Assembly: GCA_963758335.1 (NCBI GenBank)
Contig: CAVWVF010000001.1
Location: 1,116,001 to 1,180,000, forward strand
Direction: 5' to 3'
Length of the DNA: 64,000 nucleotides
Source: Roseiarcus sp963758335
GTDB lineage: Bacteria; Pseudomonadota; Alphaproteobacteria; Rhizobiales; Beijerinckiaceae
Below the pieces are notes generated by a model, which did no database searches, was not told the DNA's origin, and saw nothing but the letters and a program-made list of their open reading frames with translations. The position numbers were made by a program, and so were the translations under genes. The stretch's first letter is position 1. Every line of letters starts with the position of its first letter. Below are positions 27,134-36,353 of the stretch, one piece after another.

Positions 27134-28198
27134 ATGCCCGACCGCCGCAATCCTTTGACCTACGCCGACGCCGGCGTCGCCATCGATGTCGGCAATCGCC
27201 TCGTCGACCGGATCAAACCCATGGCGCGGGCGACGCGCCGACCCGGCGCCGAGGCAGAATTGGGCGGGTTTGGCGGGCTTTTCGACCTGAAAGCGGCCGG
27301 ATTCGTCGATCCGATTCTTGTCGCCGCCAACGATGGCGTCGGCACCAAAGTGAAGATCGCGTTCGAAAGCGGCATCTACGATACGATCGGCATCGATCTG
27401 GTCGCAATGTGTGTCAACGACATTATCGTCCAGGGTGCGGAACCGCTTCTGTTTCTCGATTACTTCGCCGCTGGCAGGCTCGACGAGGATATCGCGGCCG
27501 CAGTTGTCAGAGGCATCGCGGAAGGCTGCGCGCAATCGGGCTGCGCCCTCATCGGGGGCGAAACTGCGGAAATGCCGGGCCTCTACGCTCCCGGCGAGTT
27601 TGATCTGGCGGGCTTCGCCGTCGGGGCCGCCGAGCGCGGCGCCCTGCTTCCGCGCGGCGGCCTGAGGGCCGGAGATGCGATCTTTGGGTTGCCGTCGTCC
27701 GGGGTCCACTCGAACGGCTTTTCCCTGGTGCGGCGCGTCGTCGAGCGCTCCGGTCTTGCGTGGGACGCGCCTGCCCCTTTCGAGCCGTCGCGTTCGCTCG
27801 CGGCCGCGCTGTTGACCCCGACGCGGCTCTACGTGCGGCCGCTTCTGCAAGCGCTCGCTCGCGCTCCCGGCATACTGGCGCTCGCCCACATCACCGGCGG
27901 AGGATATCCCGACAATCTGCCGCGGGTCGTCGACGACGGCTTCACGGTCCTGCTCGATCTCGACGCTTTCGCGCCGCCGCCGGTCTTCTCGTGGCTCGCG
28001 GCCGCGGGGGGGATCACAGAGGAGGAGATGCTGCGCACCTTCAATTGCGGGTTCGGGATGGCGGCCTTCGTCTCGCAGGGGCGCGAGGCGGAGACGGAGG
28101 AGGCGCTTGCGCTCGCGGGCCTGGCGCCCACCCTGATCGGCCGGCTTGTCGCGTCTCGCGGTGTGCGCGTCGTCACCGAAGGACGGCTGGCGATATGA
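27134..28198 (+). CDS. purM: phosphoribosylformylglycinamidine cyclo-ligase (AIR synthetase)
   Basis: A 354-residue ATP-dependent enzyme that closes the imidazole ring, making 5-aminoimidazole ribonucleotide from FGAM. The N-terminus LTYADAGVAIDVGNRLVDRI, the ATP/metal segment VAANDGVGTKVKIAF, GIDLVAMCVNDIIVQGAEPL and LIGGETAEMPGLY are all classical PurM segments. The C-terminal ADP-binding domain contains HITGGGYPDNLPRV and MLRTFNCGFGMA. Start is supported by GGAG six bases upstream. It overlaps purN by ATGA, an arrangement typical of alphaproteobacteria. Confidence 0.97.
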   Translation: MPDRRNPLTYADAGVAIDVGNRLVDRIKPMARATRRPGAEAELGGFGGLFDLKAAGFVDPILVAANDGVGTKVKIAFESGIYDTIGIDLVAMCVNDIIVQGAEPLLFLDYFAAGRLDEDIAAAVVRGIAEGCAQSGCALIGGETAEMPGLYAPGEFDLAGFAVGAAERGALLPRGGLRAGDAIFGLPSSGVHSNGFSLVRRVVERSGLAWDAPAPFEPSRSLAAALLTPTRLYVRPLLQALARAPGILALAHITGGGYPDNLPRVVDDGFTVLLDLDAFAPPPVFSWLAAAGGITEEEMLRTFNCGFGMAAFVSQGREAETEEALALAGLAPTLIGRLVASRGVRVVTEGRLAI

Positions 28199-28791
28199 CC
28201 GAGCGGGTTCGAACAGCGATCCTGATATCCGGCCGCGGGTCCAACATGAAGGCGCTGATCACGGCGGCGCGACGGTCCGACTTCCCGGCCGAGATCGCGC
28301 TGGTGCTGTCCGACCGGCCCCGAACGGCCGGGCTCGAGGCCGCGCGCGAAGCGGGCGTCGCGGCCGAGGCGATCCACTTTCGGCTTTTCCCGGGCAAGCC
28401 GGCTTTCGAAGCGGCGCTCGATGCGCGCCTTCGGGCGGCCGGGGTCGAACTCGTCTGCCTCGCCGGGTTCATGCGCATCCTGAGCGCGGATTTCGTCGAA
28501 CGGTGGGTGGGCCGGATTCTCAACATCCACCCATCCCTGCTGCCGGACCTGCGCGGTTTGCACACGCATGAGCGCGCCCTTGCCGAGCGGCGCGCCGAAC
28601 ATGGCTGCACCGTCCACCATGTCTCGGCCGAACTCGACGCAGGCCCCATCGTCGCCCAGGCGCGCGTGCCCGTTTTGCCGGGCGACAATGCGGAATCGCT
28701 GGCGGCCCGGGTGCTCGCTGAGGAGCACCGGCTCTACCCGGAGGCGCTGAAGGCGGTTGCGAGCGCCCTGCGCGCCGCGCGCGTCGGCTGA
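28195..28791 (+). CDS. purN: phosphoribosylglycinamide formyltransferase
   Basis: A 198-residue folate-dependent transformylase that makes FGAR from GAR with 10-formyl-THF. AILISGRGSNMKALI is the phosphate-binding loop. LAGFMRILSADFV, ILNIHPSLLP (catalytic Asn and His) and VSAELDAGPIVAQARV (catalytic Asp) are all present. Start overlaps the purM stop (ATGA), so translation is coupled. The following ppk starts 62 bp later on the same strand. Confidence 0.97.
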   Translation: MTERVRTAILISGRGSNMKALITAARRSDFPAEIALVLSDRPRTAGLEAAREAGVAAEAIHFRLFPGKPAFEAALDARLRAAGVELVCLAGFMRILSADFVERWVGRILNIHPSLLPDLRGLHTHERALAERRAEHGCTVHHVSAELDAGPIVAQARVPVLPGDNAESLAARVLAEEHRLYPEALKAVASALRAARVG

Positions 28792-28853
28792 CGGCGCTTG
28801 GCGCGCGACGCAATTTGTTTCAGAGTCGTGTTCCTTGACGAGCGGAGTTTTGC

Positions 28854-31052
28854 GTGGTGCGCCGCGTTGCGAAGAAGGATCTTGTCGCCGTGACGCTCGA
28901 GTCGATTTCGGAGGAGGCGGAGGCATCGCCCCTGTTGTCCTCGCCGGAACGTTCCATCAATCGCGAGCTGTCCTGGCTGGAGTTCAATCGGCGGGTGCTG
29001 GAGGAGGCGGCGAACTCCCGCCACCCGCTGCTCGAAAGGCTCCGGTTTCTGTCGATCTCGGCCAACAATCTCGACGAATTCTTCATGGTTCGGGTGGCCG
29101 GGCTCGTGGGGCAGGTCCTGTCGGGCGTCACGGAGGTTTCCGACGACGGCCGAACCCCCGCCGAGCAGCTCGAGCGCATCAGTGAGCGGGTGGCGTCCCT
29201 TGTCGCCTCTCAGCAGGAACGGTGGCGCGCCTTGCGGTCCGAACTGACCTCCAGCGGAATCGTCATACTCGACGTCGCCGATCTGACGCGGCGCGAGCGG
29301 GACTGGCTGCAGGAGTACTTCCTTCAGCACGTCTTTCCGATTCTCACGCCCCTTGCCGTTGATCCTGCGCATCCGTTTCCGTTCATTCCCAATCTTGGCT
29401 TCACCCTGGCGCTCGAACTGCTCAATCCGCAGGACGGCCGAACGATGAGCGCGCTCGTGCGCATTCCAGGCAGCGTCGAGCGCTTCGTGCGTCTGCCCGA
29501 CGGCCCGCTCGGCATGACCGCGCGCTTCGTCACCCTCGACCGCCTGATCGTCGCATTCATCGGCCTGCTCTTTCCCGGCTATGAAGTGCTCGGCGAAGGC
29601 GCCTTCCGGGTCATCCGCGATAGCGACATCGAAGTCGAGGAGGAGGCGGAGGACCTCGTCCGCCTTTACGAGACCGCGCTCAAGCGGCGTCGCCGGGGCT
29701 CGGTCATCAGGCTGGAAATCGAGGCCAGCATGCCGGAGTTGCTTCGCGTCTTCGTCGCCGGCGACGTCGATGTCGTTCCGTCCGGGATCGTGCTGATCGA
29801 GGGGATGCTGGCGCTGAACGAACTGTCGCAGCTTGTCGCGATCGATCGGCCTGAACTGAAATTTCCTCCATACAATCCTCGCTTTCCCGAGCGGGTGAAG
29901 GAGCACGGAGGCGATTGTTTCGCCGCCATTCGACAGAAGGACCTCGTGGTCCATCATCCCTACGAGTCCTTCGACGTCGTTGTCCAATTCCTCAATCAGG
30001 CGGCGCGCGATCCCAACGTCGTGGCGATCAAGCAGACCCTCTATCGGACCTCCGCCGACAGCCCGATCGTTCGCGCCCTGATCGAGGCTGCGGAGTCCGG
30101 AAAATCAGTCACCGCGCTGATCGAGTTGAAGGCGCGCTTCGACGAGGAGGCGAACATTCGCTGGGCGCGCGACCTCGAGCGCGCTGGCGCGCAGGTGGTT
30201 TACGGATTCATCGAGCTGAAGACCCACGCCAAGCTGTCGTTGGTGGTCCGTCGCGAAGCAGGCGCGCTCGTCAGTTACTGCCATCTGGGCACCGGCAACT
30301 ACCATCCGGTGACGGCGAAAATCTACGCCGACATCTCGCTCTTCACCGCCGAGCCCGCGATCGGCCGGGATGTCGCCCGGATCTTCAATTTCATCACCGG
30401 CTACGCCGAGCCCGACGGGCTGGAGCAGATGTCCATTTCGCCGATCACGCTGAAGAAGACGCTGCTGCGCAACATTGCCGACGAGATCGACCATGCGGCG
30501 CTCGGCAAACCCGCTCAAATTTGGATGAAATGCAATGCGCTCGTCGATCCGGAAATCATCGACGCCCTCTACGAGGCGGGCCGCTCAGGCGTTCGGATCG
30601 AACTCGTCATCCGCGGCATCTGCTGCCTGCGGCCCGGCGTGCCTGGGCTGTCGGACAACATTCGCGTGAAGTCGATCGTCGGACGGTTCCTCGAGCACGC
30701 GCGCATCTACGCCTTCGGGGCGGGGTATGGACTGCCGCATCCGAAGGCCCGGGTGTTCATTTCGTCCGCCGACCTGATGCAGCGCAATCTCGACCGGCGC
30801 GTCGAGGCGCTTATTCCCCTGCTCAATCCGACCGTGCATGAGCATGTGCTCGATCAGATCATGGAAGCCAACCTGATGGACAATGAGCAGAGCTTCCGGA
30901 TCCTGCCGGACGGCTCGAGCGAACGTATGACGCCGGCGCCGGGCGAAGAGCCGTTCAACGCCCATAAGTATTTCCTGACGAATCCAAGCCTGTCCGGGCG
31001 CGGCCATGCGCTGAAGGAATCGTTTCCGATGGCGTTGCGCTGGCGCCCCTGA
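28854..31052 (+). CDS. ppk: polyphosphate kinase 1
   Basis: A 732-residue membrane-associated PPK1 that reversibly polymerises the gamma phosphate of ATP into polyphosphate. NRELSWLEFNRRVLEEA starts the N-terminal domain, with the structural segment SANNLDEFFMVRVAGL. The active-site His lies in IELKTHAKLSLVVRRE. The second catalytic His is in YGLPHPKARVFISSADLMQR, followed by NLDRRVEALIPL. Start is GTG at 28854, after GGAG at suitable distance. Ppx follows 42 bp downstream, so synthesis and degradation are co-transcribed. Confidence 0.97.
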   Translation: MVRRVAKKDLVAVTLESISEEAEASPLLSSPERSINRELSWLEFNRRVLEEAANSRHPLLERLRFLSISANNLDEFFMVRVAGLVGQVLSGVTEVSDDGRTPAEQLERISERVASLVASQQERWRALRSELTSSGIVILDVADLTRRERDWLQEYFLQHVFPILTPLAVDPAHPFPFIPNLGFTLALELLNPQDGRTMSALVRIPGSVERFVRLPDGPLGMTARFVTLDRLIVAFIGLLFPGYEVLGEGAFRVIRDSDIEVEEEAEDLVRLYETALKRRRRGSVIRLEIEASMPELLRVFVAGDVDVVPSGIVLIEGMLALNELSQLVAIDRPELKFPPYNPRFPERVKEHGGDCFAAIRQKDLVVHHPYESFDVVVQFLNQAARDPNVVAIKQTLYRTSADSPIVRALIEAAESGKSVTALIELKARFDEEANIRWARDLERAGAQVVYGFIELKTHAKLSLVVRREAGALVSYCHLGTGNYHPVTAKIYADISLFTAEPAIGRDVARIFNFITGYAEPDGLEQMSISPITLKKTLLRNIADEIDHAALGKPAQIWMKCNALVDPEIIDALYEAGRSGVRIELVIRGICCLRPGVPGLSDNIRVKSIVGRFLEHARIYAFGAGYGLPHPKARVFISSADLMQRNLDRRVEALIPLLNPTVHEHVLDQIMEANLMDNEQSFRILPDGSSERMTPAPGEEPFNAHKYFLTNPSLSGRGHALKESFPMALRWRP

Positions 31053-31094
31053 TAGAGGACCGGCCGTCGGGCGAGGTTTTCCAGCGGATCGATA

Positions 31095-32603
31095 ATGTCG
31101 GACAATGCAGCGCCGGGGCGATTGCCCGGCATGCCGGTGGCGATCGTCGATATCGGCTCGAATTCCGTTCGGCTGGTCGCATACGAGTTGCACTCCCGCG
31201 CGCCGACGCCGACCTTCAACGAAAAGGCGTTGTGCGGACTGGGGAGGGGCGTGGCCACGAGCGGCCTGCTCCCCGAGGACGGGGTCGCCAAGGCGCTCGC
31301 GGCTCTTCAGCGCTTTCGCGTTCTTTGCGACACCATGCGGATTGGAGACGTGCGCAGCATCGCGACGGCCGCCGTTCGCGACGCAGCGAACGGACCGCAA
31401 TTCCTTTCCCTGGCCGAGCGCGCCATCGGATGCAAAATCGAGCTGCTCAGCGGCCAGCGAGAGGCCCGGCTTTCCGCTCTCGGGGTCGCCAGCTCCATTC
31501 ACAACGCGGACGGACTCGTCGGCGACCTCGGCGGCGGATCGCTCGAGTTGACGGAGGTCAAGAACGGCGACGCCGGCGCAGGGATGACTTTGCCGCTCGG
31601 TAGCCTCTCGCTCATGGATCTTTCGGAGCGCTCGCCCAAGAAGGCGGCAAAAATCGTCCGTGAAACGCTGTCGAACGTCAAACTGCTGCAATCGCTGCCG
31701 GGGCGCACGTTTTACGCGGTCGGGGGGACGTGGCGTGCGCTCGCGCGGCTGCATATGCGGCAGCGACAGTACCCTATGAACGTCATGCACAATTACGTGA
31801 TCCCGTCGCGCGATGCCCTCGAGTTCGCGAGACTCGTCGAACGAATCGAGGCCGAGGCTCTGATGGCGATCGAGGCCGTCTCGTCGGCGCGGCGTCCGCT
31901 TCTCGCCTACGGAGCGGCGGTGCTCGAGGAAATCATCCGGCAGGCCAATCCGAAAGAGATCGCCATCTCGGTGCTCGGAGTTCGTGAAGGCCTTCTTTAT
32001 TCGCAGCTCCCGAAGGAGAGGCAGGCGGAGGACCCCCTGATCGTCTCCGCTCGGGAGTTCAATTGCCTGCGCTCGCGCGCGCCCGCGCACGGCGAGGAGC
32101 TTTTCGAATGGACCAGCCGGCTGTTGGCGACCTCGCATCTCGAGGAAGACGAGGAAGACCGGCGTCTGCGTCATGCCGCCTGCCTCCTGTCCGATATTTC
32201 CTGGCGCTCTCATCCCGACTACCGCGGCGCGCAGGCGTATGATCTCGTCGCCAATTCAGCCTGCATCGGGGTTGACCATCCCTCTCGCGCGTTTCTCGCG
32301 CTCGCCGCCGCGTATCGTCACCTCTCGAACGAGGACTTCGTCACGCCCCAGTCGCGTTCGCTGGTGAGCGCTCGTCAACTCGACCGGGCGCGCATCATCG
32401 GCGCTGCGATGCGGGTCGCTTACAACATATCCGCCGCCATGCCGGGCGTGCTGCCGCGCGCGCCGATGATCTGCGACAAAGGCCATGTGGTACTGACGCT
32501 GCCGGCGGAACTGGCGCCCCTGAGCAGCGAACGCCTGCAGTCCCGGATGCGGCAATTTGCGCGGCTGATCGGAGGAGACCCGGAGATCAGGGCGGCGCTC
32601 TGA
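31095..32603 (+). CDS. ppx: exopolyphosphatase (Ppx/GppA family)
   Basis: A 502-residue ASKHA-fold phosphatase that removes terminal phosphates from polyphosphate and possibly from pppGpp. Phosphate-1 motif: VAIVDIGSNSVRLVAYEL. IATAAVRDAANG precedes the phosphate-2 motif GLVGDLGGGSLELTEV. The C-terminal half (from about residue 310) is the all-helical HD-like domain seen in longer Ppx proteins. ATG at 31095. It forms a ppk-ppx operon in the same orientation. Confidence 0.95.
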   Translation: MSDNAAPGRLPGMPVAIVDIGSNSVRLVAYELHSRAPTPTFNEKALCGLGRGVATSGLLPEDGVAKALAALQRFRVLCDTMRIGDVRSIATAAVRDAANGPQFLSLAERAIGCKIELLSGQREARLSALGVASSIHNADGLVGDLGGGSLELTEVKNGDAGAGMTLPLGSLSLMDLSERSPKKAAKIVRETLSNVKLLQSLPGRTFYAVGGTWRALARLHMRQRQYPMNVMHNYVIPSRDALEFARLVERIEAEALMAIEAVSSARRPLLAYGAAVLEEIIRQANPKEIAISVLGVREGLLYSQLPKERQAEDPLIVSAREFNCLRSRAPAHGEELFEWTSRLLATSHLEEDEEDRRLRHAACLLSDISWRSHPDYRGAQAYDLVANSACIGVDHPSRAFLALAAAYRHLSNEDFVTPQSRSLVSARQLDRARIIGAAMRVAYNISAAMPGVLPRAPMICDKGHVVLTLPAELAPLSSERLQSRMRQFARLIGGDPEIRAAL

Positions 32604-32789
32604 AGCATATGGCATACTGTCCGTGTAATACACAGCCGAAAGTCGGCTGCCCGGGACGCCAACGGTCATTTGCAAAAGGCCGGCAAAGGCCCCATATTTG
32701 GGTTGCCTGCGTTGGACGCCATCCGAGCGGGCGTTATCGAGACCCCCACCGGCGGTCCTTGAAACCGCCAAGGCGAGGAGATGTCGAAT

Positions 32790-34259
32790 ATGGCGGCTGT
32801 CCAGGAGACGGTCGAACGCGTTCGTTCGATCGGTGTTGAGGCGTATAAATACGGCTTTGTCAGTCCGATAGAATCGGAAGTGGCGCCGAAGGGCCTCAAC
32901 GAAGACATCATCAGATTTATATCGGCGAAGAAAGACGAGCCCGACTGGCTGCTTGACTGGCGGCTTGACGCCTATCGTCGCTGGCTGACGATGGAAACGC
33001 CGCGGTGGGCGCGCGTCGAATACCCGCCGATTGATTTCCAGGCGATCCACTATTTCGCCGCGCCGAAATCCGGGCCCGCGCCGAAGTCACTCGACGAAGT
33101 GGATCCGGAGTTGCTGCGGACCTACGCGAAACTGGGCATTCCGCTGGTCGAGCAGGAGGTTCTCGCCGGAGTCGAGAAGCCGAGGGTGGCGGTTGACGCG
33201 GTGTTCGATTCCGTGTCGGTAGCCACGACTTTTAAGGCCGAGCTCGCCAAGGCGGGCGTCATCTTCTGCTCGTTCTCCGAAGCGGTTCGGAACCACCCCG
33301 ATCTTGTGCGCCGTTATCTGGGTACCGTCGTTCCTGCGTCCGACAACTTTTATGCGACGCTCAATTCCGCGGTTTTTTCAGACGGCTCTTTCGCCTACGT
33401 GCCGCCGGGCGTGCGCTGCCCGATGGAGCTGTCGACCTATTTCCGCATCAACGAAAAGAACACCGGGCAGTTCGAACGCACGCTCATCATCGCCGACAAG
33501 GGTTCGTACGTCAGCTATCTCGAAGGCTGCACCGCGCCGAAGCGCGACGAGAATCAGCTGCACGCCGCCGTCGTCGAGCTCGTCGCGCACGAGGATGCGG
33601 AGATCAAGTATTCGACGGTGCAGAACTGGTATCCGGGCGATTCGGAAGGCCGGGGCGGCATATACAATTTCGTCACCAAGCGCGGCGACTGCCGCGGCGC
33701 GCGGTCGAAAATCTCATGGACCCAGGTCGAGACTGGTTCCGCGATCACCTGGAAATACCCGTCCTGCATCCTGCGGGGCGAGGCGTCGCGGGGCGAATTC
33801 TATTCGATCGCCATCTCCAACGGTCATCAGCAGGTCGATAGCGGCACGAAGATGATTCATCTCGGCCGCAACACCACGAGCCGCGTCATCTCCAAAGGCG
33901 TTTCGGCCGGAAAATCGCAAAACACCTACCGTGGTCGGGTTTCGGCGCACCGGCTCGCCACCGGCGCGCGCAATTTCACCAACTGCGATTCGCTTCTCAT
34001 CGGACACGAATGCGGCGCCCACACGGTGCCGTACATTGAAGCGAACAACGCGTCGGCGGTGATCGAACACGAGGCGACGACCTCGAAGGTGTCGGAGGAG
34101 CAGCTTTTCTATTGCCTGCAGCGGGGGTTGTCGGCCGAAGAGGCGACGGCGCTGATCGTCAATGGTTTCGTCCGGGACGTTTTGCAGCAGCTGCCGATGG
34201 AGTTTGCGGTCGAGGCGCAAAAGCTGATCGCAATCAGCCTCGAGGGCAGCGTCGGATGA
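32790..34259 (+). CDS. sufB: Fe-S cluster assembly scaffold subunit SufB
   Basis: A 489-residue scaffold that with SufC and SufD assembles Fe-S clusters. The N-terminal helical part (KGLNEDIIRFISAKKDEPDW) precedes the beta-helix core. In it are ELSTYFRINEKNTGQFERTL, YVSYLEGCTAP (the conserved Cys and Glu), YSTVQNWYPGD and CDSLLIGHECGAHTVPY. The ATG at 32790 is preferred over 32781 because GAGGAG ends at 32780, leaving 9 bases to 32790 but none to 32781. It is first gene of the suf cluster. No iscR or rirA gene and no clear iron-regulatory box is seen in the 180 bp upstream. Confidence 0.96.
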   Translation: MAAVQETVERVRSIGVEAYKYGFVSPIESEVAPKGLNEDIIRFISAKKDEPDWLLDWRLDAYRRWLTMETPRWARVEYPPIDFQAIHYFAAPKSGPAPKSLDEVDPELLRTYAKLGIPLVEQEVLAGVEKPRVAVDAVFDSVSVATTFKAELAKAGVIFCSFSEAVRNHPDLVRRYLGTVVPASDNFYATLNSAVFSDGSFAYVPPGVRCPMELSTYFRINEKNTGQFERTLIIADKGSYVSYLEGCTAPKRDENQLHAAVVELVAHEDAEIKYSTVQNWYPGDSEGRGGIYNFVTKRGDCRGARSKISWTQVETGSAITWKYPSCILRGEASRGEFYSIAISNGHQQVDSGTKMIHLGRNTTSRVISKGVSAGKSQNTYRGRVSAHRLATGARNFTNCDSLLIGHECGAHTVPYIEANNASAVIEHEATTSKVSEEQLFYCLQRGLSAEEATALIVNGFVRDVLQQLPMEFAVEAQKLIAISLEGSVG

Positions 34260-34311
34260 CGGCGGTCGTCCTCCGGTCGGTTTGAACAGAAGATATTTGG
34301 GGCGCGTCCCG

Positions 34312-35061
34312 ATGCTCGAAGTCAAGAATCTCAGCGTTTCCGTCCATGGCAATCCGATCCTTGGCGGGCTCAATCTCACGGTCAAGGCGGGGGAAGTGGC
34401 CGCCATCATGGGCCCGAACGGCTCCGGCAAGTCGACGCTGTCCTACGTCATCGCCGGCAAGCCCGACTACGAGGTCACCTCGGGCGAGGTATGGGTCGAC
34501 GGGGAGAACCTTCTCGAGTTGGAGCCGGACGAGCGCGCCAGAAGAGGGGTTTTTCTCGCCTTTCAGTACCCGATCGAAATCCCCGGCGTGGCGACGATGA
34601 CGTTCCTGAAAGCCGCGCTGAACGCCCAGCGAAGGTCGCGCGGCGAGGGCGATCTGACGACGCCCGATTTCATGCGCCGCGTCCGCGAAGCGTCGAAAAC
34701 GTTGAAGATCGACGTGGAGATGCTGCGCCGGCCGCTCAACGTCGGGTTTTCGGGGGGCGAGAAGAAGCGGCTTGAGATACTGCAGATGACGCTGCTTCAG
34801 CCACGCCTAGCCGTGCTCGACGAGACGGATTCGGGGCTCGACATCGACGCGTTGCGGATCGTAGCCGACGGCGTGAACGCCTTGCGGGATCCGAATCGGG
34901 GCATTCTGGTGATCACCCACTATCAAAGGCTTCTCGACCACATCACACCCGACACGGTGCACGTGATGGCGAACGGCCGCATCGTCGCCAGCGGCGGCCC
35001 CGAGCTTGCGGTCGAGCTTGAGCGGAACGGTTACCGCGCCTACGCGGAAGAGGCTGTGTGA
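34312..35061 (+). CDS. sufC: Fe-S cluster assembly ATPase SufC
   Basis: A 249-residue ABC-type ATPase that drives conformational change of SufBD. Walker A GPNGSGKST, the Q-loop region FLAFQYPIEIPGV, signature FSGGEKKRLEIL and Walker B LAVLDETDSGLD (SufC-type DETDSGLD) are present, with the switch His in ILVITHYQRLL. The ATG at 34312 gives the conserved MLEVKNLSV start. Its stop overlaps the GTG 12 bp before the sufD ATG. Confidence 0.97.
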   Translation: MLEVKNLSVSVHGNPILGGLNLTVKAGEVAAIMGPNGSGKSTLSYVIAGKPDYEVTSGEVWVDGENLLELEPDERARRGVFLAFQYPIEIPGVATMTFLKAALNAQRRSRGEGDLTTPDFMRRVREASKTLKIDVEMLRRPLNVGFSGGEKKRLEILQMTLLQPRLAVLDETDSGLDIDALRIVADGVNALRDPNRGILVITHYQRLLDHITPDTVHVMANGRIVASGGPELAVELERNGYRAYAEEAV

Positions 35062-35069
35062 GACTTGTG

Positions 35070-36353
35070 ATGACTGCTCACGCCGTTCCGCGCTCGACCG
35101 CGGAATCGACTCTCATCAGCCAATTCGAGGCGCAAAGGGAACTGGCGCTGGCGCCTGAGCGCGCCGCCGCCTTCAAGCGATTTGTCGACCGGGGCCTGCC
35201 GACGCGACGCGTCGAATCCTGGCACTACACGGATTTGCGCGCGGCGATGGCCGACGCGGCGCCGCTCGCGCCGGCTCCCGATCGGACCGCGATCGAAATC
35301 GCGGCCCGGACGTTGAACGGACGCAAGAAGCTTGGAGCCGCGCGACTGATCCTGTTGAATGGGCGTCTCGTCGACGAGCTGAGCGACGCTCTGCCCGCCG
35401 GCGCGGCGGTCGTCAGCCGGGACGGCAAGGCGCTCGCCGTGGACGATCCCATGGTCGCGCTCGCCGAGGCGATGAGCCTCGGCGGTTGCAGCGTCGAGGT
35501 ATCCGACGGCGCCACGCTCGACGAGCCGATCGAGCTTCTCCACGTCGTAAGCGGCGAGGGCCCGCTTTCGGTCTATTCCCGCATGGAGATCGTCGTCGGC
35601 GCCGGCGCACGCTGCTCCTTCGTCGAGACGTTCTCGAGCGCCGGCGCCGCCGTCCAGCGACATGCCGTGACGGCGCTGACGCTCGCGGAGGGCGCGACGC
35701 TGGAGCACGCGGCCGTCATCGAGGGTCGCGCCGAACTGCACCTCGAAAGCCAGGTCGTCGAAATTGGAGCGGGAGCGGAGCTCAACGCATTTGCGCTGGT
35801 TTCGGGCGGGACGCTCTCGCGGCGCCAGTTGTTCGTGAGAATGGTCGGGGAAAAGGCGAAGGCGGCGCTCGGCGGACTGGCGCTTCTCGATGGCGAGCGG
35901 CGGGCCGACACGACCCTGCAGGTCGTCCATTCGGCGCCGGGCGGAACGAGCCGCGAATTCTATCGCGCGATCGTCGACGACGAGGCGGTTGGCACGTTTC
36001 AGGGCAAGGTCGTGGTCGCAAACGGCGCGCAGAAGACCGACGGCGCGATGAAATCGCAGGCCGTCCTGCTGTCGCCGCGGGCGCAGATGAACGCGAAGCC
36101 GGAACTCGAGATTTTCGCCGACGACGTCGTCTGCGGTCATGGCGCAACCGTCGGATCGCTCGATCCCGAGCAGGTTTTCTATCTTCGGACGCGCGGCGTT
36201 CCGAAAGACGAAGCCGAAGCGATGCTCCTCGAGGCGTTCGGCGGCGAAGCCATCGAGCGGGTCGAGGACGATGCGCTTGCCGAGGCTTTGCGCGAGTCGT
36301 TTCGCGCCTGGCTTGCCTCGAGGGGCAAAGCGCCGACGGAGGCTCGCCCATGA
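35070..36353 (+). CDS. sufD: Fe-S cluster assembly subunit SufD
   Basis: A 427-residue partner of SufB with the same beta-helix fold. RVESWHYTDLRAA is the N-terminal family segment. HSAPGGTSREFYRAIVDDEA, VGTFQGKVVV and PELEIFADDVVCGHGATVGS (with the conserved Cys and His near the cluster-building site) lie towards the C-terminus, followed by EQVFYLRTRGVPKDEAEAML. ATG 35070 is used; a GTG at 35058 overlaps the sufC stop. It overlaps sufS by ATGA. Confidence 0.95.
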   Translation: MTAHAVPRSTAESTLISQFEAQRELALAPERAAAFKRFVDRGLPTRRVESWHYTDLRAAMADAAPLAPAPDRTAIEIAARTLNGRKKLGAARLILLNGRLVDELSDALPAGAAVVSRDGKALAVDDPMVALAEAMSLGGCSVEVSDGATLDEPIELLHVVSGEGPLSVYSRMEIVVGAGARCSFVETFSSAGAAVQRHAVTALTLAEGATLEHAAVIEGRAELHLESQVVEIGAGAELNAFALVSGGTLSRRQLFVRMVGEKAKAALGGLALLDGERRADTTLQVVHSAPGGTSREFYRAIVDDEAVGTFQGKVVVANGAQKTDGAMKSQAVLLSPRAQMNAKPELEIFADDVVCGHGATVGSLDPEQVFYLRTRGVPKDEAEAMLLEAFGGEAIERVEDDALAEALRESFRAWLASRGKAPTEARP